64,000 nucleotides of DNA from Streptomyces umbrinus (GTDB lineage Bacteria > Actinomycetota > Actinomycetes > Streptomycetales > Streptomycetaceae). The notes under the pieces are model-generated. The model saw only the letters and a list, made by a program, of their open reading frames with translations, ran no database searches and was not told the DNA's origin. Below, in pieces: positions 43,552-51,679 of the stretch. The translations under genes and the position numbers were made by a program. Positions within the stretch are counted from its first letter, which is position 1; each line of letters starts with the position of its first letter. The DNA lies in assembly GCF_030817415.1 (NCBI RefSeq), contig NZ_JAUSZI010000002.1:3782001-3846000 (forward strand), in the 5' to 3' direction.

Positions 43552-44238
43552 CTAGACGATTTCCGTGTCGAGGGTCTCGGGACCGGCCGGGGGCCCTTCG
43601 TCGAGCAGCCTGCGCAGCAGCTCGGCGAGTCTGGTCGGATACACCGTCTCATGTGCCTGGTTAAGTTCCTGGCACGTCCACCAGCGCGCTCCGGCGACAC
43701 TGCGCCGTTCCAGCTCGGTCAGTCCCGTGGCCTCGGTCGCCGTCTGTGTCGTACGGGCCAGGTAGTACCACTCCTCCTGGTCCCAGCGGCGCCCCGCGAA
43801 CGGGAACGAACAGGTCCGCCGCCACAGCACCGGGCCCAGCTCGACCTCGGTGATGCCGGTCTCCTCCACGAGTTCCCGGCGGGCGGCCTCTTCCCGCGTC
43901 TCGTCGCCCTCCACGCCGCCGCCCGGTGTGAACCACCAGTTGTCCGACGGGTCGTCGGGTTCGTGGCCGTGGAGCAGCAGGATGCGGTCCTGCGGGTCGA
44001 GCAGCACCACCCGGGCGACCTTCCGCAGCTCCCCGAGTTCGTCGGGCCCGGGAACCGCCCGCTCGCCCGTGCTTCCGGAGTCGGCGACCGCCCGCTCGCC
44101 CGTGCTTCCGGGCCCGGGAACCGGCTGTCCGCCCCCGCTTCCGGACTCGGCGGCCGACGGCTCGCCCGCGCTTCCGGAATCCGCGGCCGAGGCCGAGGCC
44201 GACCGCTCGCCCGCTCCCTGCGGCGCCTCAGCCCGCAA
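43552..44238 (-). CDS. Nudix hydrolase with repetitive N-terminal extension
   Basis: A 228-aa protein. The Nudix box G-x5-E-x7-R-E-x2-E-E-x-G appears as GGVEGDETREEAARRELVEE then TGI (~115), preceded by WFTPGGG, so it should hydrolyse nucleoside diphosphates linked to another moiety. The first ~65 residues are Gly/Ser/Ala/Glu/Pro-rich and repetitive (GSTGERAVADSGSTGERAVP), reflecting a 33-bp period in the DNA (44054-44111). The start is TTG 44238, with GGGAG eight bases upstream, overlapping the signal peptidase gene by 11 bp. The substrate is unknown. Confidence 0.88.
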   Translation of the reverse strand: MRAEAPQGAGERSASASAADSGSAGEPSAAESGSGGGQPVPGPGSTGERAVADSGSTGERAVPGPDELGELRKVARVVLLDPQDRILLLHGHEPDDPSDNWWFTPGGGVEGDETREEAARRELVEETGITEVELGPVLWRRTCSFPFAGRRWDQEEWYYLARTTQTATEATGLTELERRSVAGARWWTCQELNQAHETVYPTRLAELLRRLLDEGPPAGPETLDTEIV

Positions 44239-44974
44239 GGGCCTGCTCCCTCGTCCCCGTGCGGCTGCGCCGGCGCTCCGCCCGCTTGGCGATCGGACCG
44301 TACGCCCCGCCGCCGAGGACGAGTACCGCGCCGACCACGATCGCCGTGAGGACCAGGCGCAGGGGCCCCGGCTCGGAGATGGCGCCGAGGGTCTCGAAGT
44401 TGGTGGGCCGGGCCAGCATGCCGTTCATGGGCCAGGCCACGGCGTCGACGCGGGCGTCCACCGCGCTGCGCGGAACCGTGCCGCTGCCGGCCTCCGTGAG
44501 GTGGGCGGTGGAGTCGAGGGAGCCGCTGCGCTCGTCGCCGAGCAGGAAGAGCCTGCCCTCGGGAACCTTGATGGCCGGGATCGTGGTCGCCTCGGCCGCG
44601 CTGCCCTTGGGGAGATACGGTTCGTCGATCTTCTTGCCGTTGACGGTCAGCTTGTTCTGCGTGCAGCAGGCGACGGTGTCCCCGCCCACCGCGACGACGC
44701 GCTTGACCATGGGCATGTTGCCCCAGCTGGCCTGCTTGAAGACGACGACGTCACCGCGCGCGACGTCGGAGCCGTCGATCCGCTCGGCGAGCACCCGGTC
44801 GCCGGCCGTGATGGTCGGCGACATCGAGTCGGTCGGAACGGTGTAGGGCTGGTAGACGACCGCGCCCCAGGCGAAGCCGCCGAGGAAGAGCACACAGCCG
44901 AGGGCCATGGCGAATCCCGACAGCTTGCTGCCGAGCCGTCCACGGCCCTCGTCCGTACGACTTGTCCCGCTCAT
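44228..44974 (-). CDS. sipZ: Type I signal peptidase (fourth of four, SipZ-like)
   Basis: Cleaves signal peptides from exported preproteins at the outer membrane face. A 248-aa protein with an N-terminal membrane helix (GFAMALGCVLFLGGFAWGAV), the catalytic Ser in VPTDSMSPTI, the general-base Lys in MVKRVVAVGGD, and the GDERSGSLDS box. A second hydrophobic helix near the C-terminus (LRLVLTAIVVGAVLVLGGGA) and a basic tail are seen, as in S. lividans SipZ. ATG 44974 has GGGGGAG seven bases upstream. The 79-bp spacing from sipY suggests its own promoter or weak coupling; sip letters are assigned by order. Confidence 0.92.
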   Translation of the reverse strand: MSGTSRTDEGRGRLGSKLSGFAMALGCVLFLGGFAWGAVVYQPYTVPTDSMSPTITAGDRVLAERIDGSDVARGDVVVFKQASWGNMPMVKRVVAVGGDTVACCTQNKLTVNGKKIDEPYLPKGSAAEATTIPAIKVPEGRLFLLGDERSGSLDSTAHLTEAGSGTVPRSAVDARVDAVAWPMNGMLARPTNFETLGAISEPGPLRLVLTAIVVGAVLVLGGGAYGPIAKRAERRRSRTGTREQALAG

Positions 44975-45053
44975 CCCAGTGCTCCCCCAACTCGGAGAAT
45001 CGACCCCGCGGCCCAGGTGCGGCCGCGGAAGATCGGCGATCTGGGACGGCACC

Positions 45054-46025
45054 CTACCCGGCGGTACCCGGCCCAGAAACCCTGGTGTTCCCGACGGTGA
45101 GACGGCGCCTGCGCCACAGCACCAGCGGCACCGCGCCCGCGAGCCCGAGCGCGCCCGGAGCGGCGGCGCTGAGGTTCTGGTCGAAGGTGTCCGGCACCGG
45201 CAGCGTCGACCAGCGGGTGGGCGGCCAGGCGACGACGATGGCGCGGCCCACGACGTTGTCCACGGGCACGAAGCCCTTGTACTTGTCCTGCTGGTGGTAA
45301 CGGGAGTCCAGCGAGTTCTGCCGGTGGTCACCCATGACCCAGATTTTGCCTTCGGGCACCTTCACCCTGAACTGCCCGCCGAGGTCGTCCACGGTGCACG
45401 GCGTGTTCCCCGGGTACACGTAGGAAGTCTCGTTCAGCGCCTTGCCGTTGACCTTCAGCGGGCCGGTGCCCTTGCACTCGACCGTGTCGCCGGCGACGCC
45501 GATGACACGCTTGATGAGGTCCTTCTCCTCGGCGGACGGCATCAGGCCGATCCAACTGAGGCCCTTCTGGATCGCGTTCGGGTTCGGGGTCGGCTCGCCC
45601 GCCAGCCACTTGGCGGGGTCGTGGAAGACGACGACCTCGCCGCGCTCGGGCTTCGAGCCGAACCACGGAGTCAACTTGTCGACCAGGACGCGGTCACCCT
45701 GCTGAAGGGTGTTCTGCATCGAGTCCGAGGGGATCGAGAACGCCTGCACCAGGAAGGTCTTGATCAGCAGCGCGAGAACCAGCGCGATGCCGATGAGCAG
45801 CGGGAGTTCTTTCCAGAAGGACCGCGGTTTCTTCGGCTGCGGGGCGGCGCCGTCGCCGTCCCGCGCCTCTCTGCCTCCATCACCACCGGAGTCACCACCG
45901 TCGTCACCGCCGACGGTCACGTCGTCCTCTGCGGCCGGGGGGACCGACTCTTCGGATCGTTCCGGTCGCTCCTCGGGGCCCTCGTGTCCGGACCGTGCGC
46001 CGACCGCCAAATCCCCCACATCCAC
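45054..46025 (-). CDS. sipY: Type I signal peptidase (SipY-like)
   Basis: A 323-aa protein. The acidic, disordered N-terminal ~65 residues (GGDDGGDSGGDGGREARDGD) are followed by a TM helix (ELPLLIGIALVLALLIKTFL), the catalytic Ser in FSIPSDSMQNTL, the Lys in LIKRVIGVAGD, and GDHRQNSLDSRYH. A C-terminal hydrophobic segment (GALGLAGAVPLVLW) precedes an Arg-rich end. GTG 46025 opens the frame, but GTG 46019 with GAGGAG five bases upstream is equally plausible. Its 5' end lies inside the sipX coding region (up to 122 bp overlap). Confidence 0.92.
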   Translation of the reverse strand: MDVGDLAVGARSGHEGPEERPERSEESVPPAAEDDVTVGGDDGGDSGGDGGREARDGDGAAPQPKKPRSFWKELPLLIGIALVLALLIKTFLVQAFSIPSDSMQNTLQQGDRVLVDKLTPWFGSKPERGEVVVFHDPAKWLAGEPTPNPNAIQKGLSWIGLMPSAEEKDLIKRVIGVAGDTVECKGTGPLKVNGKALNETSYVYPGNTPCTVDDLGGQFRVKVPEGKIWVMGDHRQNSLDSRYHQQDKYKGFVPVDNVVGRAIVVAWPPTRWSTLPVPDTFDQNLSAAAPGALGLAGAVPLVLWRRRRLTVGNTRVSGPGTAG

Positions 46026-46989
46026 TCCTCACTCCGTGCCGCCGCCTGCGACGGATGCGACGCAGGCCCACCACTCCCATAACGAGCGGGAGTTCCGCAG
46101 GGGTCGGGAGCGGGATCAATCCGTATCGATCCGCGGTGGCCACCCTATGCGACGCGCCGAGCACAACGCCCGCCCCACCGGGCGCGTCGGGCACGGAGGC
46201 ATACGTTTCCGGCTCGTTGAGCCGGCTCCAGTGACCGATGGGCCAGGCGATGACCATGGCGCGGCCCACGACGTCCTCGGAGATGGTGCCGTTGTACTTC
46301 TCGGTGCGGTGGTAGCGGGAGTCGGCGGAGTTGGAGCGGTGGTCGCCCATGACCCACAGGCGCCCCTCGGGCACCTTGACCTCGAAGTTGAGCGAGGAGG
46401 GTTTGTCGCCGGGGTTGATGTAGGGCTCGTTGAGCGGCATGCCGTTGACGGTCACGCGGCCCTGAGTGTCACAGCACTTGACGGTGTCGCCGCCGACCGC
46501 GACGACCCGCTTGATCAGGTCCCGTTCGTTGTCGGAGGGCAGCAGGCCGATGAAGGTCAGCACCTCCTTGACCTGCTTGACGACGATGGGGTCGTCCGCC
46601 TTCGCCACCGGCTGTTCGTCCTCCAGCCATCCGCCGGGGTCCTTGAACACGACGACGTCGCCGCGCTCGGGCTTCGAGCCGAACCACGGCGTGAGCTTGT
46701 CGACCAGGACACGGTCGCCGATCCGGATCGTCTGTTCCATGGAGCCCGACGGGATCACGAAGGCCTGGACGAGGAACGTCTTCAGGACGAGCGCTATGAG
46801 CAGGGCGACCCCTATCAGAAAGGGTATCTCCTTGATCGCCGAGCGCTGTCTGCGCCGCTTGACCCTGCGGGCGAGCTTGCGCCGCTCGGCGCGGCCGGGC
46901 AGGACGGGGCCTCCGGTACGCCGGCTACCGGTGGGCAGGAGGTCCTCGGCGGCACTGCGGGCGCTGCGGGGCTTGCCGCGGTTACCCAT
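45904..46989 (-). CDS. sipX: Type I signal peptidase (SipX-like) with Arg-rich C-terminal tail
   Basis: A 361-aa protein from ATG 46989 (MGNRGKPRSARS). It has a basic N-terminus (RKLARRVKRRRQRSAIKE), a TM helix (IPFLIGVALLIALVLKTFLV), the catalytic Ser in VIPSGSMEQT, the Lys in LIKRVVAVGGD and GDHRSNSADSRYH. After the catalytic core, ~60 residues of Arg/Gly-rich sequence (LRRIRRRRRHGVRSGCGGFG onwards) run to the stop at 45904. This tail overlaps the sipY start by 122 bp in another frame. Its ATG overlaps sipW by 8 bp. Whether the tail is translated in full is uncertain but the frame is open. Confidence 0.92.
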   Translation of the reverse strand: MGNRGKPRSARSAAEDLLPTGSRRTGGPVLPGRAERRKLARRVKRRRQRSAIKEIPFLIGVALLIALVLKTFLVQAFVIPSGSMEQTIRIGDRVLVDKLTPWFGSKPERGDVVVFKDPGGWLEDEQPVAKADDPIVVKQVKEVLTFIGLLPSDNERDLIKRVVAVGGDTVKCCDTQGRVTVNGMPLNEPYINPGDKPSSLNFEVKVPEGRLWVMGDHRSNSADSRYHRTEKYNGTISEDVVGRAMVIAWPIGHWSRLNEPETYASVPDAPGGAGVVLGASHRVATADRYGLIPLPTPAELPLVMGVVGLRRIRRRRRHGVRSGCGGFGGRRTVRTRGPRGATGTIRRVGPPGRRGRRDRRR

Positions 46990-47764
46990 GGACACCGTCC
47001 GCGGTGCTCGGCCGGACACCGTCCGCGGTGCTCGGCCCGCTCGCCGCCGGGGCGCTGCGTCCTGTGGCGGCGGGCACGCGCGCGTAGTCGTCGGCGCGCT
47101 CCAGGCAGGTCCAGTGGCCGAGGGGCCAGGCGATCCAGTCGGCTCTGCCGATCACGTCGTCGACGGGGATCATGCCGCCGCCCGGGGAGCCCAGGTGGTC
47201 GCGGGAGTCGCTGGAGTCACCGCGGTGGTCGCCGAGGACGAACAGAGCGCCGTCGGGCACCGCGACGTCGAAGGACACCTCTGACGGCTTGTCGCCCGGG
47301 AACAGAAACGTCGACTCGTCGACCGACCGGCCGTTCACCTCGATCCTCCCCTGCCTGTCGCAGCAGACCACATGGTCTCCCCCCACGCCGACGACACGCT
47401 TGATGTAGTCGGCGTCGCCGAAGTAACCGGTGCCGTCGAACACGACGACGTCACCGCGCCTCGGCTCAGCACCGAAACGGTACGCCAACTTATTTACGAG
47501 AACGCGGTCCCCGATCCTCAATCCGGGCTCCATCGAGCCACTGGGAATCTGGAACGGCTGGATTACGAAGCGGCTGAGCAGCAGCAGAGAAAACAGACAG
47601 AACAGCACGGTCAGGGTGATCCGGCCGCCGGGCAGCCGGTCCGCGGCCCGGTCCACCAACGCGAAACGCGACCGTCCCTCCGTCCCCTCTGTGTCCGAGA
47701 TCTCCTCGGATCCGGCGGGGTGGGAGGAGCGGTCGCGCTCCGTGTGCTGTGCTTCGGCGTCCAT
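46982..47764 (-). CDS. sipW: Type I signal peptidase (first of four, SipW-like)
   Basis: A 260-aa protein with a hydrophilic N-terminal ~45 residues, one TM helix (ITLTVLFCLFSLLLLSRFVI), the catalytic Ser in IPSGSMEPGLRIGDRVLVNK, the Lys in YIKRVVGVGGDHVVCCD and the GDHRGDSSDSRDH box. It lacks the second C-terminal membrane helix seen in the SipZ-like copy. The C-terminus ends in GPSTADGVRPSTADGVHG, encoded by a 24-bp tandem duplication (46991-47037). It is the first of four sip genes, 47 bp downstream of rplS, probably cotranscribed with sipX. Confidence 0.92.
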   Translation of the reverse strand: MDAEAQHTERDRSSHPAGSEEISDTEGTEGRSRFALVDRAADRLPGGRITLTVLFCLFSLLLLSRFVIQPFQIPSGSMEPGLRIGDRVLVNKLAYRFGAEPRRGDVVVFDGTGYFGDADYIKRVVGVGGDHVVCCDRQGRIEVNGRSVDESTFLFPGDKPSEVSFDVAVPDGALFVLGDHRGDSSDSRDHLGSPGGGMIPVDDVIGRADWIAWPLGHWTCLERADDYARVPAATGRSAPAASGPSTADGVRPSTADGVHG

Positions 47765-47811
47765 CGGGGCCAGATGCTATCCAGCCCTCAAACAGAGCCC
47801 GGCGCGAGTGC

Positions 47812-48162
47812 TCAGTTGTCGCGCTTCTCCTTGATCTTCGCGGCCTTGCCGCGCAGGTCACGGAGGTAGTACAGCTTCGCGCGACGCACGTCACCGCGGG
47901 TGACGAGCTCGATCTTCTCGACGATCGGGGTGTGCACCGGGAAGGTGCGCTCGACGCCGACGGAGAACGAGACCTTGCGGACCGTGAAGGTCTCGCGGAC
48001 ACCGGCGCCCTGGCGACGGATGACTACGCCCTTGAACTGCTGCACACGGGAGCGGTTGCCCTCGATGACGCGGACGTGGACGTTGACGGTGTCTCCCGGG
48101 CGGAAGGCCGGGACGTCGCTGCGCAGCGACGCGGAGTCGACTGAGTCGAGCAGGTGAGACAT
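47812..48162 (-). CDS. rplS: 50S ribosomal protein L19
   Basis: Large-subunit protein at the 30S interface. A 116-aa product with [60 protein letters not shown] and the basic C-terminal [20 protein letters not shown]. It starts [14 protein letters not shown] at ATG 48162. It follows trmD, 136 bp downstream, in the conserved rpsP-khpA-rimM-trmD-rplS order. Confidence 0.97.
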   Translation of the reverse strand: MSHLLDSVDSASLRSDVPAFRPGDTVNVHVRVIEGNRSRVQQFKGVVIRRQGAGVRETFTVRKVSFSVGVERTFPVHTPIVEKIELVTRGDVRRAKLYYLRDLRGKAAKIKEKRDN

Positions 48163-48298
48163 GATCGTCTGCTTTCTTCGCCGATGCCACAGGTCATCAA
48201 CGGAAGTCGGTGTTCCAAAAAGGGAGGCCGTGCGAGTCGGGGCGGGCGTCGTGTCCCCCTGTGGCAGGGGCGCACGCCGGACGACGTACAGCAGCCGC

Positions 48299-49120
48299 CT
48301 ATTCTTCCACGGCCTCTGGCCTGCGCCAAAATCGGCCGTCGGAGCCGGGCTGCCAGCCGAGGACGGAGAGCATCTCGCGGTCCTTCTTGTCGAAGGCCGC
48401 GGGGTCGCAACGCTCGATGAGGTCCGGCCTGTTGGCCGTCGTGCGCTTCAGGGCCTCGTCCCGCCGCCAGCGGGCGATCTTCCCGTGGTGGCCGCTGAGC
48501 AGCACGTCCGGGATCCCGCGGCCGCGCCACTGGGGCGGCTTCGTGTAGACGGGCCCCTCCAGGAGGTTGGCCATGGCTCCCGGCGCGAAGGAGTCGTCCC
48601 GGTGCGACTCGGCGTTGCCGAGGACACCGGGCAGCAGCCGGGCCACGGCCTCCGTGACGACGAGGACGGCCGCCTCGCCGCCGGCCAGCACGTAGTCGCC
48701 GATGGACACCTCGTACACGGGCATCCGGGTCGCGTACTCGTCGATGACGCGCCGGTCGATGCCCTCGTAGCGGGCGGGCGTGAAGACCAGCCAGGGGCGC
48801 TCGGAGAGCTCGACGGCGAGCTCCTGGTCAAACGGGCGTCCGCTGGGTGTGGGGACGACCAGGACGGGCCCGTGGGAGCCCGTCTCGTAGCCCTCCGAGA
48901 GGACTGAGTCCAGCGCGTCGCCCCAGGGATCGGTCTTCATGACCATGCCGGGGCCGCCGCCGTACGGGGTGCCGTCGACCGTGTTGTGCCGGTCGTACGT
49001 CCACTGCCGAAGATCATGCACGTGCACATTCAGCTGTCCACGCGCGCGTGCCTTGCCGACGAGCGAGACGTTCAGGGGTTCCAGGTACTCGGGGAAGATC
49101 GTGAGGACGTCGAGCCGCAT
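48299..49120 (-). CDS. trmD: tRNA (guanine37-N1)-methyltransferase TrmD
   Basis: Methylates N1 of G37 in tRNAs, preventing +1 frameshifting. The 273-aa SPOUT enzyme has [40 protein letters not shown] (knot region), [40 protein letters not shown] and [15 protein letters not shown]. The start is ATG 49120, sharing one base with the rimM stop (TGATG); GTG 49123 would add a single residue. It contains the expected trefoil-knot catalytic residues (Asp/Arg near YRYEG-type segment RYEGIDRRV). Confidence 0.95.
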   Translation of the reverse strand: MRLDVLTIFPEYLEPLNVSLVGKARARGQLNVHVHDLRQWTYDRHNTVDGTPYGGGPGMVMKTDPWGDALDSVLSEGYETGSHGPVLVVPTPSGRPFDQELAVELSERPWLVFTPARYEGIDRRVIDEYATRMPVYEVSIGDYVLAGGEAAVLVVTEAVARLLPGVLGNAESHRDDSFAPGAMANLLEGPVYTKPPQWRGRGIPDVLLSGHHGKIARWRRDEALKRTTANRPDLIERCDPAAFDKKDREMLSVLGWQPGSDGRFWRRPEAVEE

Positions 49121-49734
49121 CACGCCTCGTCTCCCGCGGAGGTGTTCTCGTCTTCTCCCGCGGAGGTGTTCTCGTCTTCTCCCGCGGAGGTGTTCTCGGC
49201 GTCCCTGGAGGAGGCGATCTCCGCCCGGTCGTCGATCAGCCCGGGCGGCGGGTCGATGACCGCCCGCTGCGTCTCCAGGTCGATCTCGACGACGATCTCC
49301 TCGACGAAGGGGATCAGCACCTCGGTCCCGTCGGCCCGCTCCACCACGAAGAGGTCCTGCGAGGGCAGGTGCGAGATCTCGGTGATCCGCCCGACCTCCG
49401 TGCCGTCCTTCAGGACGACGTCCAGGTCCATGAGCTGGTGGTCGTAGTACTCGTCCGGGTCCTCGGGCTTGTCGTCCGGGTCGACCTCGGCGATCAGCAG
49501 CGTGTTGCGCAGCGCCTCGGCGCCGTTGCGGTCGCTCACGCCCTCGAAGCGCAGCAGGAGGCGGCCGCTGTGCACCCGCCCCGTCTCGATGGTCAGCGGA
49601 CCGGCCGAGGCGGGGTCCGTGGCCAGGACGGCGCCGGGCGCGAGCCGCAGCTCCGGCTCGTCGGTACGTACCTCGACGGTGACCTCGCCCTTGATGCCAT
49701 GGGCGCGGCCCACCCGCGCGACTACCAGCTGCAC
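49120..49734 (-). CDS. rimM: Ribosome maturation factor RimM
   Basis: Assists 16S rRNA processing and 30S head assembly by binding S19. The 204-aa protein starts at GTG 49734 ([20 protein letters not shown]), with AGGAG nine bases upstream. It has the N-terminal beta-barrel ([20 protein letters not shown]) and the PRC-barrel part ([20 protein letters not shown] then [26 protein letters not shown]). The longer open frame upstream is unsupported. The C-terminus is an unusual acidic repeat ([20 protein letters not shown]), encoded by a 24-bp tandem repeat. Confidence 0.94.
   Translation of the reverse strand: MQLVVARVGRAHGIKGEVTVEVRTDEPELRLAPGAVLATDPASAGPLTIETGRVHSGRLLLRFEGVSDRNGAEALRNTLLIAEVDPDDKPEDPDEYYDHQLMDLDVVLKDGTEVGRITEISHLPSQDLFVVERADGTEVLIPFVEEIVVEIDLETQRAVIDPPPGLIDDRAEIASSRDAENTSAGEDENTSAGEDENTSAGDEA
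49130..49198 (-). repeat. Three 24-bp tandem repeats within the 3' end of rimM
   Basis: The plus strand repeats TCTCCCGCGGAGGTGTTCTC then GTCT at 49130, 49154 and 49178 (the last incomplete). Each unit encodes ENTSAGED in RimM, in frame. Confidence 0.9.
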
Positions 49735-49784
49735 TTGCCTGATCTCCTGTCGTGTGGCTACGGCATGGCCGCGTAAGACGACTA

Positions 49785-49820
49785 CGGGCCGGGGACGGCC
49801 CAATGGCCCTCCCCGGCCCG
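49785..49820. terminator. Hairpin between khpA and rimM
   Basis: CGGGCCGGGGA pairs with TCCCCGGCCCG around CGGCCCAATGGCCC, itself partly self-complementary. It is a likely attenuator inside the ribosomal-protein operon. Confidence 0.8.
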
Positions 49821-49840
49821 AGCCGGTGCTGCGTTTTACG

Positions 49841-50080
49841 TCAGCGGACGTGGTCCACGTCGACGAGGTCGACACGGACGCCGCGGCCGCCGATGGCGCC
49901 CACGACGGTGCGCAGGGCGCGTGCGGTGCGGCCGTTGCGGCCGATCACCTTACCGAGGTCGTCGGGGTGCACCCGGACCTCGAGAACGCGTCCGCGACGC
50001 AGGTTGCGCGAGGCGACCTGCACATCGTCCGGGTTGTCGACGATGCCCTTCACGAGGTGCTCGAGAGCCTCCTCGAGCAT
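49841..50080 (-). CDS. khpA: KH-domain RNA-binding protein KhpA
   Basis: A small RNA chaperone-like protein that in other bacteria pairs with KhpB and influences mRNA stability and cell growth. The 79-aa product is one KH domain: [40 protein letters not shown] and the G-x-x-G loop in [15 protein letters not shown]. It starts two bases after the rpsP stop, and rimM begins 106 bp further down beyond a hairpin. The rpsP-khpA pairing is conserved across Gram-positive bacteria. Confidence 0.96.
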   Translation of the reverse strand: MLEEALEHLVKGIVDNPDDVQVASRNLRRGRVLEVRVHPDDLGKVIGRNGRTARALRTVVGAIGGRGVRVDLVDVDHVR

Positions 50081-50082
50081 GC

Positions 50083-50502
50083 TCAGGCCTCGGTCGACGC
50101 GGACTCGGCGGAAGCCTCGTCCTTCTTCTCAGCCTTCTTCTTCTGGGTGATGGCCTCACCCTTGCCCTCGTCGTCGCCGCCCAGGGCGTCGAACGACGGG
50201 CGCGCGGCCTTCGGCTCGGCCACGAGCAGCGGCGCCGGGGCGGGCTCGCCCTTGTACTTCTGCCAGTCGCCGGTCAGCTTGAGAATGGCGAGAACGGGCT
50301 CGGTCGGCTGCGCGCCGACACCCAGCCAGTACTGCGCACGCTCGGAGTCGACCTCGATGCGCGAGGGGTTCTGCACCGGGTGGTACAGACCGATCTCCTC
50401 GATGGCCCTGCCGTCACGGCGGGTACGGGAGTCGGCGACGACGATGCGGTAGTGAGGCGAACGGATCTTGCCCAGACGCTTCAGCTTGATCTTGACTGCC
50501 AC
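50083..50502 (-). CDS. rpsP: 30S ribosomal protein S16
   Basis: Small-subunit protein needed for early 30S assembly. The 139-aa product starts at GTG 50502 ([20 protein letters not shown]), continues [20 protein letters not shown] and [20 protein letters not shown], and ends with a ~45-residue charged tail ([20 protein letters not shown]) absent from the E. coli protein. AGGAG lies 11 bases upstream of the GTG. It heads the rpsP-khpA-rimM-trmD-rplS series. Confidence 0.96.
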   Translation of the reverse strand: MAVKIKLKRLGKIRSPHYRIVVADSRTRRDGRAIEEIGLYHPVQNPSRIEVDSERAQYWLGVGAQPTEPVLAILKLTGDWQKYKGEPAPAPLLVAEPKAARPSFDALGGDDEGKGEAITQKKKAEKKDEASAESASTEA

Positions 50503-50822
50503 TGGAGTGGTGTCTCCTGGTCTTGACGTGGTTGGGCACGACGAAATTGCCGCGTGGGGTTGCGGTACCCGAGTGCCCGATGGACGCGTCAGCCGGAGGA
50601 GAGAGGGGTCCTGTGCGGCTGTCGAGTACAGCTGGCCATTCTGCCACACCCTGACCGGGGCCTCGACCCGGGCAGCGCATGACCGGCCCGCGGCACGATC
50701 GGGCCCCACACGGGTGTCGCCGTCGAGGTGGGCCGCTGCGCAATCCGGCACCCACGAGATGCCACTACGCTCTCCCGCACACCCCGGCGGCACGACGGCC
50801 CGCCGCTACGACGACTGTCCGC

Positions 50823-51419
50823 TCACCCCGCTGCGGCGCCGACCACCTCCGGGATACGGAACGGCTTCCCGCACCCTCCGCACACGATCGGCGCCTGGGC
50901 GAGGACCGACGGGACGACGCGGACGTTGCGCCCGCAGTCGCACACGGCCTTCACCCGCACGCCTCCTCCGGAGGAGCCGTGCCGGGCGGCCGGGCCCCGG
51001 AAGCTGCGGGCCGTGTCCGCGGCGGTCGCGACCGTGTGCGCCTTGAGGGCGCGCTGCAGCCGCTCGATCGTCGGGCGATAGCGCCGCTTCGCCTCGGGGT
51101 TGAGCGTGACCAGCGAGAAGCCACTGCTGGGATGCGGCTCCTCGGGGTGGTCCAGGCCCAACTCCTCGGCGATCGCGAGGAATCTGCGGTTGTGGTACCG
51201 GCCGGCGCGGGAGGTGTCTCGGACACCTCGGGCGGCGGCGATGCCGTGGACTGCCTCGTGAAGCAGTCGTTCGAAGGAGAGCTCGTGCCCGCAGGCGGAC
51301 GACGACTCTCCGATCAGGGACTCTGGCGCGGCAAGATCGGGCAGCTCGGTGTGGTGCCGCTGAATGTCGGCCCACGCCCCTGCCAGCTCTGCGGCGAGAA
51401 CAGGTGGTGTCGTGCTCAC
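50823..51419 (-). CDS. SprT-like zinc-peptidase-fold protein with zinc ribbon
   Basis: A 198-aa protein. The central LSFERLLHEAVHGIAAARGV carries an HExxH-type motif (HEAVH) followed by RYHNRRFLAIAEELGLDHPE, which looks like the SprT-like family. The C-terminus has a paired-Cys zinc ribbon: VKAVCDCGRNVRVVPSVLAQ and PIVCGGCGKPFRIPEV. The start is GTG 51419, without a clear SD. The family includes proteases that act on DNA-protein crosslinks and uncharacterised bacterial members; the target is unknown. It stands alone between rpsP and proS, both on the same strand. A 260-bp gap upstream (51420-51679) showed no recognisable element. Confidence 0.72.
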   Translation of the reverse strand: MSTTPPVLAAELAGAWADIQRHHTELPDLAAPESLIGESSSACGHELSFERLLHEAVHGIAAARGVRDTSRAGRYHNRRFLAIAEELGLDHPEEPHPSSGFSLVTLNPEAKRRYRPTIERLQRALKAHTVATAADTARSFRGPAARHGSSGGGVRVKAVCDCGRNVRVVPSVLAQAPIVCGGCGKPFRIPEVVGAAAG

Positions 51420-51679
51420 GTAATGACAACGAGCCGGGGTGCCTCTGTGTTCCTATTCCGGGGCATCCCAAATAATTTGCACGTACCCGTCAGTTGCCGC
51501 TGATGCGTCCTGACGAGGGCGGGTGCGCTGATCTGCGGAGAAGCCTCACAGTTCACACCTAGCCGGTACGTAGTGACTCGTACGCCCCGGCCTGTAGACG
51601 GTGTCCGCGCGCCGGGGCACCTGCGGTCATCAGATGCGCAAGAGGCGTTTCGGTCCTTCTCGCGGCGGAATGCCGGGGC

